A DNA stretch of 35,786 nucleotides from Glomus cerebriforme (taxonomy: Eukaryota; Glomeromycota; Glomeromycetes; Glomerales; Glomeraceae), in the NCBI GenBank assembly GCA_003550305.1, contig QKYT01000078.1:70047-105832 (forward strand). The letters are read 5' to 3'. The notes below the pieces were generated by a model. The model was not told the origin of the DNA. It did not search any database and worked only from the letters and a program-made list of their open reading frames with translations. Below, piece after piece: positions 18,574-30,600 of the stretch. Within the stretch, counting starts at the first letter, position 1, and each line of letters begins with the position of its first letter. A program made the translations under genes and the position numbers.

Positions 18574-20454
18574 ATGGCTGACCTCGATATCACTAAAGAC
18601 GACGACAATAGTCAAAATTTAATTACTTTGAACGAACTGATCAGAAAACATAAAGAAATAGAAAAATTAATCAAGAAAGTTACCAAGAAAGCTAATGGCC
18701 AAGAAGACATAAGTAGTGCGTATCAGAAAATAAATCGAAGTTTTTGTTAAATATCGATTGTTCCTGTCTTGCTCATTCATAAACATGTGCTTTATATATG
18801 GTACTCATCTTTCATTTTTCACCTTAAGGGCTTCTCACCGAACGAGAACTTTACCAATTAATTCCTCCCATTCCTAAATTACGCATGATTAAGTCATCTA
18901 AAACAACAGTATCAGCGTCAAGAAAAGTGCCTAATGAACCTGTTCGGTTGTGGGGCGACTTTCTTTCCGAAGCCTTTACATTATCATCAACTCTTGATGC
19001 AAGAAACCGTATATTTAAAAGGCCTGACTTCCTCATGTTAGNATCATTTTTATCTGTTGAAGATTCGGTTGTTGATATGTTTTTAGAACTTATGAAACTT
19101 ATAAACAATCAAAGATTAATTCTTTTACCAAGGCCAGAACGTTGGGCGAAGNGTCATTTGTTTGNGAATGTCAAAGGTCAACCAGATGCTATACATTGCA
19201 GTGCCGATAATAAGCAACTATTAGATGNNGGTGAAGCATCTCAAATACAAGCAATAGTAGAAATTAAGCCCGATCAGCTGATGAAAAAGTTGTTAGGCAA
19301 TAAATTAGATTTGGTCGAGGCTTATAACAGANCAGTGAACATANTTGATGATGGAACTGCTAAGTTTACTAAACATCAAAAAATCAAAAGAATCGTTAGA
19401 CAAACATTTGGTTATATGGTCGTTAATGACCTTCGATACGGCTTGCTTACAACATATGTTCGAACATGGTTTTTCTACCGTGATTTTGACGATCCGAACA
19501 TTCTCTATATTTCTCCTGCAGTTGCTATTGACCAGAAACGCACGTCTACTCAAATCTCATTCTTAGAATGTATGTACTATCATGAAACTATATCTATGAT
19601 AGATGAAACTGCACACTCTTCACCACCTACTGATAGTGATAAAGGATCAGACGATTATGACGATAGTAGTGATGATGACGATGGCGACAATGGGGGTAAT
19701 GATGAGAAAAATGNCCCGTCTTATGAGCCCAGATCGAGCTCTAAGAGAAAGTGGGGGGATTTAAAGATAACTACTCGGAGTATGGCAAAAAAAAAACGAG
19801 AAAAACGGGATGGTAATGAACGCGAAAAGCTTGAAAATATGAAAAACTATGAACGTAGCCAGTTTTCTTTTGGCGATATGTTAGGTAATGGTCGATTTGG
19901 AGCTGTTTTTGCGACCAAGCTTTGCGGAAAAGTAGGCGCACTTAAAATGGCAGACTTATATAAAAATGAGTATTTGTTACAAGAAATTCTAAACGAAATC
20001 AAGATCTACCTCGGCCCTCTTATGGATATTCAATGCATATATATACCGAAGCTTCTAAAATTCGGAATCCTTCACGAGGCTTTTTGTTTTATTTTAACAT
20101 CACTTTCTGGAAAATCTTTTGCGGAATTAGATGATGTTACNGAAAGGGAAAAACAGTTGGCCATTGATGGTTTACAGGCTATACATAAAAGGGGAGTGAT
20201 TCATGGGGATGTTAGATTAGAGAACATAGTAGTAGAGAGGGGTGAATCGATGAGTAAGTCACGTGTGCGGTGGATTGATTTTGGGTGGAGCAAAATGGGT
20301 CGTAATTCCGGTTTTGATAGAGAATTGATCGAATTGAAAAGTTTACTTGGTATGACGGGTAAAGCTTTATTTATGCATGCATTAAGATTTCATTTTAATT
20401 TATAACATTAAAATTTTTGAATTTATTTTAGGCACAGCAATCCAAGAAAAGTGA
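18574..20454 (+). CDS. REase-kinase fusion protein (CRN-type effector C-terminal architecture)
   Basis: Three exons: 18574-18745, 18829-20349 and 20432-20454. The introns are 83 and 82 bp, both phase 1, giving 571 aa. Residues 1-75 are helical (LNELIRKHKEIEKLIKKVTK). A PD-(D/E)XK nuclease-like core follows with PD at 176-177 (GQPDAIHC) and E-x-K at 202-204 (AIVEIKP). An acidic linker (about 326-352) and a basic NLS-like stretch (about 362-385) lead to a compact kinase. The kinase has the glycine loop LGNGRFGAVF (409-418), Lys430 in ALKM, HGDVRLEN (516) and IDFGWS (540). The C-lobe is minimal and ends about 35 residues after DFG, as in Bud32-like kinases. All catalytic landmarks are present. 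Nuclease plus kinase modules without a visible CRN header fit Crinkler-related effectors; that label is inference. Several ambiguous bases fall in it. Nuclear action is suggested by the basic stretch. Confidence 0.8.
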
Positions 20455-20985
20455 TGGGTATGTATAGTGAACTTGGAAATAATTACAAGCTATATTGCTA
20501 TAAATATCATGGATAATCTTAAAGCTTCATGTTAAGATAAAAAAGTACTTTTTCGTACAATATACGTTTGTCCACATCGGGCTCGTGACTTTAACCAGTG
20601 TGATAATTACATATTATTGCACAACAAATTTTTCTTGGCAAAATTGATCGGCGCTTCACGCATACGTGATTTTATTTTTTTCTTCGGAATTGGGGGTTAG
20701 GGAGGAATTATTTCCTTCCCTCAATCAAAGATTCTGGGAAATATAAGTTATTTCTTTTTTGTGATGACTTGGTGACTTCTCACATATATTTATCACCGAC
20801 CATGAACAACGTGAAGGTAAAGATTAAATCTATCTCCCGACATTTTTTTTAAATCTAACTAAGGATGAAAAGTTTGTTATTGATAAAATTTTAAAATCTT
20901 TAAAGTTTTGCCCAATAGGGCTTAGCCGAAGGCGTTGTGCATATTTTCAGTTTTAACTCATGTATGCAAATACTAAATGTGCCTA
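20455..20985. other. 3' flank of the REase-kinase gene
   Basis: No gene. TTTTTCTTGGCAAAATTGAT, then GGCGCTTCACGCATACGTGA at about 20630-20670 resembles 12448-12500 and may be a degraded promoter-type repeat. A GGGAGGAA/TTCCTTCCC hairpin lies at about 20699-20722. Confidence 0.35.
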
Positions 20986-22620
20986 TTACTGGCTATAAAG
21001 TACTCCTAAATTACCTTGGCCATAAGGATGCGTATTTTTGTAGCATTTGGCAACTAAAGACCTGAGTTTATCAATATTATTTAATGAAGCATGAACTTCA
21101 AATAAAGTATCTTTATCAAATGTTGCCTTAATATAATTTCCTAAATTATTTAAATAAAACATACTATCAATAAAATAAAATAAAATTAATAATTAAAAAA
21201 TAATTAAAAAATTTACCTGCTACAATTGAACCTGGAGTTACATTATTATCCGAAGAGATTATATTTTGAATCATTGTTTGCAACTCATCTTTAAGGCCTG
21301 CTGGTGTACGTTCAGGTGGAGGTGGAGGATGGTCATGTGTACCTATACATACCAATGCAATATAAGGACATGCAACCAAATCATATGGAATAAATTTGAT
21401 AAATTGAACATTGCATTTTCGTTCAATTATATCTCCTCGTACAGCTTGACCATTTTGAATATGTGGATAATAATAAAAAAAAAAAAATTAGTAAAATAAA
21501 TTCTAATAACAATAAATTATAATTTATTAATTTATCACAATATAGTTTACCACAATATTTTATTCTTGAAGCACGTGGAACTAAGGTGCAACATTGAATT
21601 TCATCATCAATCTAGATTTAAGAATGAATTATTATTTATTTAGCATTAATATCAGTAATTAATCAATTAAATATATACATTTTGCCCTTGAAAAAGATTT
21701 CACAATAATTCTAAATCAACTTATTCTGGATTTACTTTAATATAGCAATGCCATTTCTGCCCTTTAACCCATTTATCACATCCAATGAAATATTCTTCAA
21801 CTTGACCTGCATTTTTGACTAATTTTCTTAATTTTGCTCTGCCATTACAAGGTGCATTGCTAGAGTTATACTTGCAAGCTGTCGATTGAACAGCAAGAAA
21901 AAAACTAAATTTGTAAAAACAGTTAGTAAGAAGTAAATAAAAATAATTTGAGCTAATTGATTACTAAACTTACATGTAAGTTTTAGTTTTTGTATTATTT
22001 TGATGTTGATTTAATTTAATAAAGGTCTCTGATTTCATATCTACTTCATTATGCTGTTTTTTAATAAATTCTGGATCAGCAAAAGAGCAGTGCTTAATTC
22101 CTTGACATTTTCGTACATTCTTCTTTACTGGTATCCCAAGAAAAGGACAATTTTGAACTGAAATTGACCCTCCCGTCCCATTACTAGAATATTGAATCTA
22201 ACACAAGTTTAAATAATATTAAATATATATTTATTTTATACCAAAATGACAAATTTTTAATGTAATACTTACATCACTAAAGCATGCCATTGGATTTGAC
22301 CAACCTGAAATATAAAGATAGTAGCTACTTCTTGTGGTGAAGTTTTTGAATATTCAATAGGAAGAGCTGAATAAATAATCTCTGAAGCTGAAAGATATTT
22401 TGTAAAAAAGGCTATTTGTTCATCATCTTTTTCATTGATATACTAAATAATTTAAAATTATATTTGTTTTTTTTTAGAAATTTTAAATGATACCCCTATT
22501 ATAACAAAAGAAAGCTAAAGATCTGTTCATTATCAGAAGACCTATCTTCAGATATAGTTTTATCTTCAGATACAGTTTCAATATCTAAAAGAACAATTGG
22601 ATTTATCTTAGATATAGCAA
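20986..22620 (-). pseudogene. Multi-exon zinc-finger protein (MULE/WRKY-GCM1-like), decayed
   Basis: The reverse strand holds at least five exons separated by short introns. They contain, in order, INPIVLLDIETVSEDKT (about 22600), DEQIAFFTKYLSASEIIYSA (22420), GWSNPMACFSD (22290), and NCPFLGIPVKKNVRKCQGIK with HCSFADPEF (22150). Next are STACKYNSSNAPCNGRAKL (21880), YFIGCDKWVKGQKWHCYIKV (21790), DDEIQCCTLVPRASRIKY (21600) and CPYIALVCIGTHDHPPPPP (21370). The last is a C...C...H-x-H end like WRKY-GCM1/FLYWCH fingers of Mutator-like transposases. It stops after QGNLGVLYSQ at 20986. Two stops sit in the VNPE*VDLELL*NLF block, one intron near 21500 has lost its AG acceptor, and the first exons need frame changes. 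No transposase DDE domain follows. The family label is tentative. Confidence 0.5.
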
Positions 22621-22639
22621 TAGTAATATATAGTAAAAA

Positions 22640-24000
22640 TGATTGCTAGAATATTAGAAGACAGAAAGTCAATAAGATGGATTAAAAAAAGGTTTCATTT
22701 TGATCGAAGCATTATTGTAATAAAGTGTGAAAATAGTCAAAATTTGGAAAAATAAGCATAATTAAAATGATCATTTGAAGCAAAAGTACAAATGTACTAA
22801 ACAAAAAAGTAAAAACGCGAATATCAATTTTACTAAAACTGTGATAAATTAAATTATCAAGATTCAATTCAAGATTTTTGTTTCAAATATCTATATAAAT
22901 AATGTATTCTTATGATTATTACACAATCATTATGATTGTGTGAAATTTAAATTTTACATTGTCATGGATAATATGTAATTATTAGAAGACGAACAAATAA
23001 TTTTATTTACTGGTATAATAAAAAATTTTTTGGTAAATGAAAATGAAAGTTTTAAAAATACAACAATTAAATATCTATCAAAAATGGTGTTGATGTTAAA
23101 ATTATATTATTTATTAACTTGTAAATTTCATTTTGTCTAATATTATTAAAATGTCCTTACAATTTTTTTTTAGCAATTCGATAAAAAATATTTTTTTTTT
23201 ACATAGTTTTTAATGAAATTTAGGAGCAGTAGTTAAAAAAAAAAGTTGATAAAAAGAATTAAATAAACTTGTCAGTTTGTATTTATATAAAATTTTTAAT
23301 ATGATACATGGTGAATTTTTTATTAAAAAGTATTTAATACCAATTGAATCTAAGAAATTTAAAGTTTATGCACTAAATTACTAAATTGATAAATTTATTC
23401 AATTGGTACACTTTTCGATCACTATTAGTAAACCAAATTCAATTTTGGTAATTGATTGACAAAATGGTAAAAAAATATCATATTACAAATATATAACACA
23501 TGGCTTTTGTTTATACCATATACCATACATACCATACATACCATACAAACGTCACCATATATACCATACAATACATACAGCATCAATCATACACTACATG
23601 TTTGCTATATACCCAAATATTTCAACTGTATCATCCTTCCAGATCTTAATCCATGCTATCTTTGCCAGATCCTTGCTTTTCAATTTCAGAAATTGAATTA
23701 GGATTCTGATTTCTTATATGCCCAAAGTCAATGAAAAAAATAATTATGTAGACATTAGCATAGAAATGTAGTAATTTCATATTTACGGGTAAAGTCCCAC
23801 ATATTTATTTTTTTACCTTTATGATCAATAATTACATCACAGTTGCAAAAAAGACGTCACTGATTGCACTACCAACATGGTTAATATAAATATATGGTTT
23901 TTTTCCTACTTATTTCAATAAATATCTTTTTCATTAAAAAAAATTAATATCCAATTCAATATTTCTTTAAAAAACACCTTTTTAGTTTCTAGCAGTTTCA
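22640..24000. other. AT-rich spacer with a CATAC microsatellite
   Basis: No credible gene. An imperfect ATACC/CATAC microsatellite lies at about 23512-23580. The rest is low-complexity A/T sequence. Confidence 0.45.
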
Positions 24001-24025
24001 AATTTCGTACAATATTTTAACAACA

Positions 24026-24454
24026 ATGCCAACAATGCCACCAATACCACCACAGAGGCGTCGAACAACAACTAATGATCAAATATTACGTGAACTACAA
24101 TCAATCAATACAAGATTAACTAACATTGAAAAGACTATTCACTTTCGTATGTATATTATTTCATTCCCAAATTTAAAAATATTACTAATTTTTTTTTTAG
24201 AGGAGTCTCGGTTCACAGCGAAAAACAAAAATTCCATCTTACGTAAAATACACGATAATGACCTAATCATAGAACCCTTGTATACTAATTTCGGTAGCTT
24301 ACCGATGAACTTTCCAGCTATACAAAGAGAACTAGAAGGATTGACAGGAGTTGACCTACACAATTTACTCATTGCCTATGATATAAAAACAAGTAACGGA
24401 AAAAATGATGACGAGAGAAGAAACAAGCTCAGAACGTTCTTAGGTGTCTTTTAA
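24026..24454 (+). CDS. Small two-exon gene, 124 aa, unknown function
   Basis: ATG at 24026, preceded by CAACA. Exon 1 (24026-24146) encodes a Pro/Arg-rich start (MPTMPPIPPQRRR) and a coiled-coil-like helix (NDQILRELQSINTRLTNIEK). An intron of 54 bp (GTATGT at 24147, T-rich tract, AG at 24200) is a multiple of three, so it is also open if retained. Exon 2 (24201-24454) gives SRFTAKNKNSILRKIHDNDL, GSLPMNFPAIQRELEGLTGV and a basic end (DDERRNKLRTFLGVF). There are no stops or frame changes, unlike nearly all its neighbours. I recall similar small proteins in Rhizophagus but no assigned function. A DNA- or RNA-binding adaptor is a guess. Confidence 0.65.
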   Translation: MPTMPPIPPQRRRTTTNDQILRELQSINTRLTNIEKTIHFRMYIISFPNLKILLIFFLEESRFTAKNKNSILRKIHDNDLIIEPLYTNFGSLPMNFPAIQRELEGLTGVDLHNLLIAYDIKTSNGKNDDERRNKLRTFLGVF

Positions 24455-25000
24455 CTTTTTATAAGATAGCATGATATTTATTATAGTCATTTTTTAAAAA
24501 AAAATACTTAGCTTGCTCAGGGATTTTACACAGATATTCAATGTAATAAATGATAATTCTGTATAATTAATGCAAAATAATAAAAAAAAATAGCTTTTTT
24601 AATGCAAATGAAAAAGCTTATTTTGTGATATGAATAATAGAGTAATAATAGACCTCCCATCTATTATATACACTAATAATATTCTGATCGTTAGAGGGCA
24701 TGTGCATTAATGTAGGACAAATTAAAAATGAAATCTTAATTCGTGATTAGTAAGTTGAATTTTCAGCAAAAATCCCTCCTTTGAAGCATAGCTTTTGCAG
24801 GAGAAAATATAACCATTTTAATGGTGTTTTTTAAGGTTAAATTAGTAAGAGAATAATGATAAGGTTTCCTCCCCAAAAAAAATTATTTTTGAGGGAAGTA
24901 TTTTCTTGTTTTGCAACTATCTCTATGAACCCAATGTAATAGGTGCGTTTATTTACTAATTTTGGGCTATTTTACTTGCAAATCAGAGAGCAATCAGATC
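24455..25000. other. Intergenic, nothing recognised
   Basis: AT-rich sequence without ORFs. Small imperfect hairpins only. Confidence 0.4.
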
Positions 25001-25004
25001 AAGA

Positions 25005-25067
25005 GAACATGTATAAGTAGGAGAAGACATATATAGGAGCACTTATTTTCTCTCTCATTTCATCATT
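25005..25067 (+). promoter_or_regulatory. Probable promoter of the RING-like gene
   Basis: TATAAGTAG at about 25011 and ATATATAGGAGC at about 25030 precede a CT-rich stretch (TTTTCTCTCTCATTTCATC) and the ATG at 25068. This arrangement is typical of fungal promoters. Placed by position only. Confidence 0.4.
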
Positions 25068-27225
25068 ATGGTCTCAACCAGCATTTCTGAAATTCAAACA
25101 GATACTTTTGAGCCTTTTCAACTCGAAGTATTTGCATTAAATTATCTTCAAAATCAAGAGATTTTAACTATTCTCACTAGTATTCCGAAACTCAATCCTT
25201 GCAGTATTTGCCAAAGAGTAATCCTAAAATTCTGATTCCAATTGTTTGTTGTGTTGGATTGCGAATACCTTTTTCACAGGACATGTCTTGAGGAGTATAT
25301 TATGCAGGGAAAAATGAAGTACTCTTCCTGTCTTTCGTGTTCTGTAATGATTTATCTGGTTAGAGAAAAAGTGGTAATGGCCTCTAGTGAATATCACTTT
25401 TAGAAAAAACAAACTGATACTGAACAGGATGATGAAGAGCTCATGGCTTCACTAGAATTAGTAGAAGATGGCTCTTAGAAGGGTCAATCAAAACAAGTCA
25501 CTATGCAGGATTAGATGACAAGCCCAATCGTGATTGAGGATGATGCTTCTGAAAATAATGATGATGAAAGGACATCAGATACGTCAAACTGCTTTGTCAA
25601 TGTACAAAATAATTTGGAGAATACACCTAATGAAAATAGTGGAAATGATTCTTAGGATTCAGCTACGAATAATGGGAATAATACTACTCAAATCGAGATA
25701 TTCGTTAAGGCATTCATCAAGACAATTAGTTACCTCTAAAAATAATAACCGTGAGCACAATATCTTGCAAGGCTTATTGCAAGAATTATCTACACCTGTT
25801 AGGGGGAATCTGCTGAGAATAATGATATGCCCGAGGATAATTCTGGGTTTTTAATGCCAAAAACTTTAGCCCGCCTATTTCAAAAAGCTTGTAGAGTAGA
25901 GACACATGCCATAAGAGCAATCCAAGAAGAAATTTCATGTTGGTATTACTATGGAAAGGTATACGAAGAGAGAGTTGAGGAGATCAAGAATGCTCAAAGA
26001 GGAGTTAATGATCAATCAGCAAGAAATCAAATGTATGATAATACAATGGAGCATCTTTCTGGTGGATTTACTAAGGATACTTTGTGTAAAAAAACTCAAA
26101 GGGCTGTGAAGATTTTTAAGTTATTCCAGAAGATTGAAGTAAATAAGATTAAACGGGTTATATCATAATAATGATGATAACTTAGATGAGCCAAGAAATC
26201 AGAGTATTTCAGAAAAATTAGAACTTTTTGGCAATTTTGTGAATAAAATTCACAATTTTCATGATCAAAATATTGACAAATCTATAGAGGATAACTGGTT
26301 GGACTGTGACTTATTCTCCAGAAAGGATTTATCTGAGAATGATGATTTTACTATTCCTTCTGAGCAGGTAGTAGAACGTGACTTGATGCAACAATTATCT
26401 GTTCCATCTACTAGTATAGACACAGAAATTTCACTCACCTTGCCAGTAATCGATAAAAAATAACAATTTTCTGTTACAGTCAAGTGTATAGTCTATATGT
26501 TTTGAAAAGCTGTTTGTTCTGGTTATGAAGAGATTTTACACTGATATGGCTTTGCAGAAAGTTATGACAAAAGAATTAATGAAATTCATACTATCAATAA
26601 AGTTAAAATCAATACTGCAAAATAACAAGTATACCAAGAAGTTAAAAAATTACTTCCAGATATTAGTGATATTAATCTATGTCAGCAACTATCTAGGGCA
26701 AGAAAATTATATAAATTATTTAATACAGTAGATGTTAAAAAGATAAAGCAAGTTATCTATAGTGCAAATGCAATTTCGAGTCTTAACAATACTCAAATCC
26801 AAAATATTATAGACTATGTGCTTTCTAAAATGATTACTGGTGATCATCAGACTCCAAAAAACAATCAGATTCATGCATCAGAGATGCAAAAGCAAAGCTT
26901 AGATGATCACATTTATCTTAGTAAATATACCAATTTAGTTGAAGCAAGCACATTAACTGCACCTATTCCTTTAACCCATATCTCTAATAATTCTTCAAAT
27001 GATTCCTCTAGAAATGGTTCAAAGAATACACTCAAAGCTAATGATAATTTGTATTATGAAACTAATGAAGTTAAGGGGTCCCTTAGGGACCAGGCAGATG
27101 ATAATAGTGATTATAGTCATGACAATGATTCTGAAAAAGAGATGTTGAATGATTCAAACTCGTATAATAATGATTGTCTGGAGCAAAGCAAAGGACTATA
27201 TATGTTTATGCAAGGTGATAAATGA
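25068..27225 (+). pseudogene. RING-like protein with two copies of the lineage-specific domain
   Basis: ATG at 25068. The N-terminus (STSISEIQTDTFEPFQLEV) leads to a RING/PHD-like cross-brace: CSIC, a Cys region (IVCC in one frame, DCEY in the next), FHRTC and SSCLSC, with two small compensating frame changes. An acidic Gln/Asn/Ser linker has TAG four times where Gln would fit (for example EDGS*KGQ, MQD*MTS). From 25827 the protein is open: MPKTLARLFQKACRVETHAI then domain copy 1 (WYYYGKVYEERVEEIKN, SARNQMYDNTMEHL, LCKKTQRAVKIFKLFQKIEV). After a frame change at 26165 comes a spacer (26239-26463). Domain copy 2 follows (about 26520-26830: VYQEVKKLLPDI, LCQQLSRARKLYKLFNTVDV, ANAISSLNNTQIQNIIDYV). 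A Ser/Asn/Asp-rich tail ends at 27225. The design suggests an E3-ligase-like or chromatin protein; unknown and dead. Confidence 0.6.
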
Positions 27226-27651
27226 TTAAGATCACGTGACGATTTCTGGTTGTCTGGACGCGTTACGTATTTGTAATATTTTGATGATTATGATAAAAAT
27301 AAACATTGTGATACATTAAGTGTGACAAAACAGTAAATAATGTGATACATTTATTTTTGCAATACATATGACAGTGTGACAAAATATACCGTTAGAAAAA
27401 AAAAGTGTGAAATTTTTTTGAAAAAAAATTTCTTTGAACTTCTTAGCAAAATTCTAGTATTAGATTTGTAAAAATAATTACTTTTCATATTAAATATGTA
27501 TATTTTTATAATGCACTTCTTGTATATATGCAAAATATAATAAAATAAATATTTTTTTGAACACAAAATTTTTTCATGTTTATTTGTATTTATTAGATGG
27601 AATTTTCATACAAAATAAAAGATTTTTAGGTATAGTTTTGTAGCTTTATCT
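27226..27651. other. Intergenic with short direct repeats
   Basis: GTGATACATT occurs at 27308 and 27342, each followed by a GTGTGACAAAA block. A CACGTGAC box lies at about 27233. No gene. The Helitron 3' hairpin and CTRR end were looked for here and not identified. Confidence 0.35.
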
Positions 27652-30600
27652 CAATTTTCTGGTATCATGGAAATTAAACGCTCTTCTTCATTTAACCTTT
27701 CTTTCAACCTTTTGCATTCTTTAATACATTGGAGTCTTTTAAAGTTCTCAAAATGCGTACTCGAGATACTGCTACAAATGTAAAACCGGCAGTAAATTCT
27801 TTATTCCCAAGATCTATTATGGCTTTTTCTAACATAAGACCCTAGTTTTTATGTACTATAATTGCCCATACAAGACGTACAGGAATTTGTAAGCGTAAAC
27901 AAGAAATTTCAGATTTATTATTCCAGGTACGTCAAATTGACAACTTTTTCACCCTCTTGGTGGGACTTTTATAATTATCAAAAGAGATTAGGACTGCTAT
28001 AGGAAGGGAAAGTAGTCCTTGATCTTCTTTAAATAATATGTCTTGAACAGTTCTCATTGAACCATTAACTAACCCAGTTTCTGTCCACAGATTTACTATT
28101 AGCATGACACGCACTCCTCTTGCCAGTAACAACTGTGCTTTAAGTCTATGTGCTGTGTTAGATTCAGCTTTCTTTGCTTTGTTACTACCTGTATGTATAG
28201 CTTGAATTTTAGCAACAGGTGCATTTAAATGTCTAAGTCGATCTATATTTATGACATTAATCTCAGACTACTTTGTTAAGATGAACATAGCGTGAGAGAA
28301 TTTTTGGCGTTCTGCTTCACTATATTTATCTTCAATTTGTACGATAAGAGTTTTCCAGTCATCTATAGTAGATTCTCCATTATGCAACCTTAAAAGAATG
28401 TTTCTAAAATCTTGTTGCTCTTTTAGAATTTTCTAATTGACGCTGAATAACATCGAGCTTATAAACCTCTCTGAAATGTATATATACTGCAAAATCATTA
28501 TTTAATAATGCATCTTGTTTAGTATCAGCATACATGGAAAGATCAAGTACAAGTGAAAGCTAGCCAAAGTTACCAAACATAATAACTGATCTGCTGCCAA
28601 ATAGTTTGTTATTATACTCAGAAAAAGCTTGTCATAACCACTTGTTAATTAAAGCAAGCATCTGGCATCCAACCATACTTTTCTTATCAATTATTACATA
28701 TCTCATGTCTTTTAATTTATCTTGTAGTTGCTTTAGCCATTCACCATTTAATTCGAAACATTTGATATCGTTAATTATCAGTATTGATAACTTTGAATGT
28801 ATTATTATCCCGCTAATGTTAAAGGCTGCAACTCCTATTGGTGCAAGTATGACTATAGGTGACTTAGATACAGTTCTTATCATTTCTTGAAGTCTACTTC
28901 AGATTGCTTTTATTAGGTAGGTCTTTTCAGTTCCTGCAGTCCCCATTACAATTATCCTTAAAGGCTCAACTCGCAAGCACATTACAATAATAGGATTCTA
29001 TTCACATAAAGACTTTCTTTTGATTACCATTTAGCATCTAATAATCTACAGTTAAGTGTTCTTCTTTAGGATTAATCCTGGAGTCTCTATTTAAAAATAT
29101 ATCAACACTTTTAAGGTTCATATTAGAATATCATTGTTTTGGATCGTTAATCCAATCATAATTATGATCTATGTCTTGAGATCTGAGATTAGAAGAACAA
29201 TTGAAATTTGTTTGAATCCATTTCTGCAAGTAACATCCAATTGCATTGAAGTTCATCTTGCACATCGTTTTCAATCGGTTCACCTTCCTCCTCATCAATG
29301 AAGTTATTTTTTTGCATTTATAGATGGTCCAAGTAAGTCATTTGGGTCAGCATTAATTTCCTCAAGATGGTGATCATACAAAGCTGACTATTCAAAAGTG
29401 TCATTTTCTGTTAACTCTTGAAGACTTTGGTGGTGAACGTGAAGAAGAACTTTCACACAATAGAACTCTTCCTATTGAGGACCTTCACGCAATGATAATG
29501 GATGTGAAAAAATTCGTACAATATTTTCCTTTTGACACTTCTTCCATTGATTTTTAATCAATTTATGTATTAGGTAAAGCCAAAATATTGTGAATTCTTC
29601 GAGGTCAGTAGGTCAATCCCAATATGTTTTCAAAGATGATTTTTCTGTTCATCCTGATTCACCATCTGTAAAAAATTCTTCACTTTCTCCAGTATCACAA
29701 ATTCACCTTGTGCTTCCTTGTTAAAATTCAAGAAAACAAATTGACGACTTGAATGGTAAAGAGGAATTCTGAAAAGAATATAACAGGTTTTTTGAGCAGA
29801 GATATCCCGTTCAGCAACACTATATAAAAGCAGCTTTTGGATTGGGATAAATAATAGATCTTCTGGTTGACTTTCGCAAAAAATTTGATCTAATATATCT
29901 GAAAAGGCAGCCGATCATAATTCTGCTTTGCTTATATACTTTGAAATGTATTGCAGCATAGCATGTATGCTTAAAATTGGCTCAAAATCTACATTAGCTT
30001 ACCAACCCTGTAGTTGAAGTTAGTTATGTGGGTTGATATATGGATCATTTCTTACAGTTACAAACTCTAGTTGCCTATAGTCATCATCTCGTATAAAATG
30101 TTTGTTCATTAATTTCCTTAGGGTATTCAAATTTGCAGAATTGTATTCCTTCTCAGTTGATATGAAGACAATATATAGGACTACATCGCGTATGTCTTTG
30201 TAATTTATTAATTAAGTCGATATAGTCCTATTAGTTATCGTGTAATTCAATACCCCTTTTTTGACATGGATGCTGTTCAGAAATAGGTATATCAAGTCCT
30301 GAATTTATCGTTGTGACTAAATTATCAAGGTATTATACAACTTCATTCATTTTGTTTTCATTTTTCTTCATATGTTTCCATTTTATTGAAGGCACATTTT
30401 TTATTTTTCTGATTACATGTATATGAACACTTCCATGATGCTGCCATTTGAACCTATATCACCAATCCTTCAAATTTCATCTTTATCTTAAAACATCATT
30501 TAAAAAAATTTTAAATCGCTTATTGAAAACCAGATCATGATGTGAGGATTGTCACCAATGTTTTGTTGATATTGGCTGAAGCTTCAGAATTTCCATTAGA

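Noticed and set aside
18851..19566. Reverse and +1-frame ORFs over the REase-kinase gene
   Set aside because: They overlap the 506-codon open exon, which carries clear kinase and nuclease motifs.
25068..25680. TAG read as glutamine (altered genetic code)
   Set aside because: TAA and TGA stops and frameshifts occur in the same pseudogenes, and the two intact genes end normally; C-to-T decay explains the pattern.
27226..27660. Helitron 3' terminus
   Set aside because: No convincing hairpin plus CTRR end could be identified by eye.
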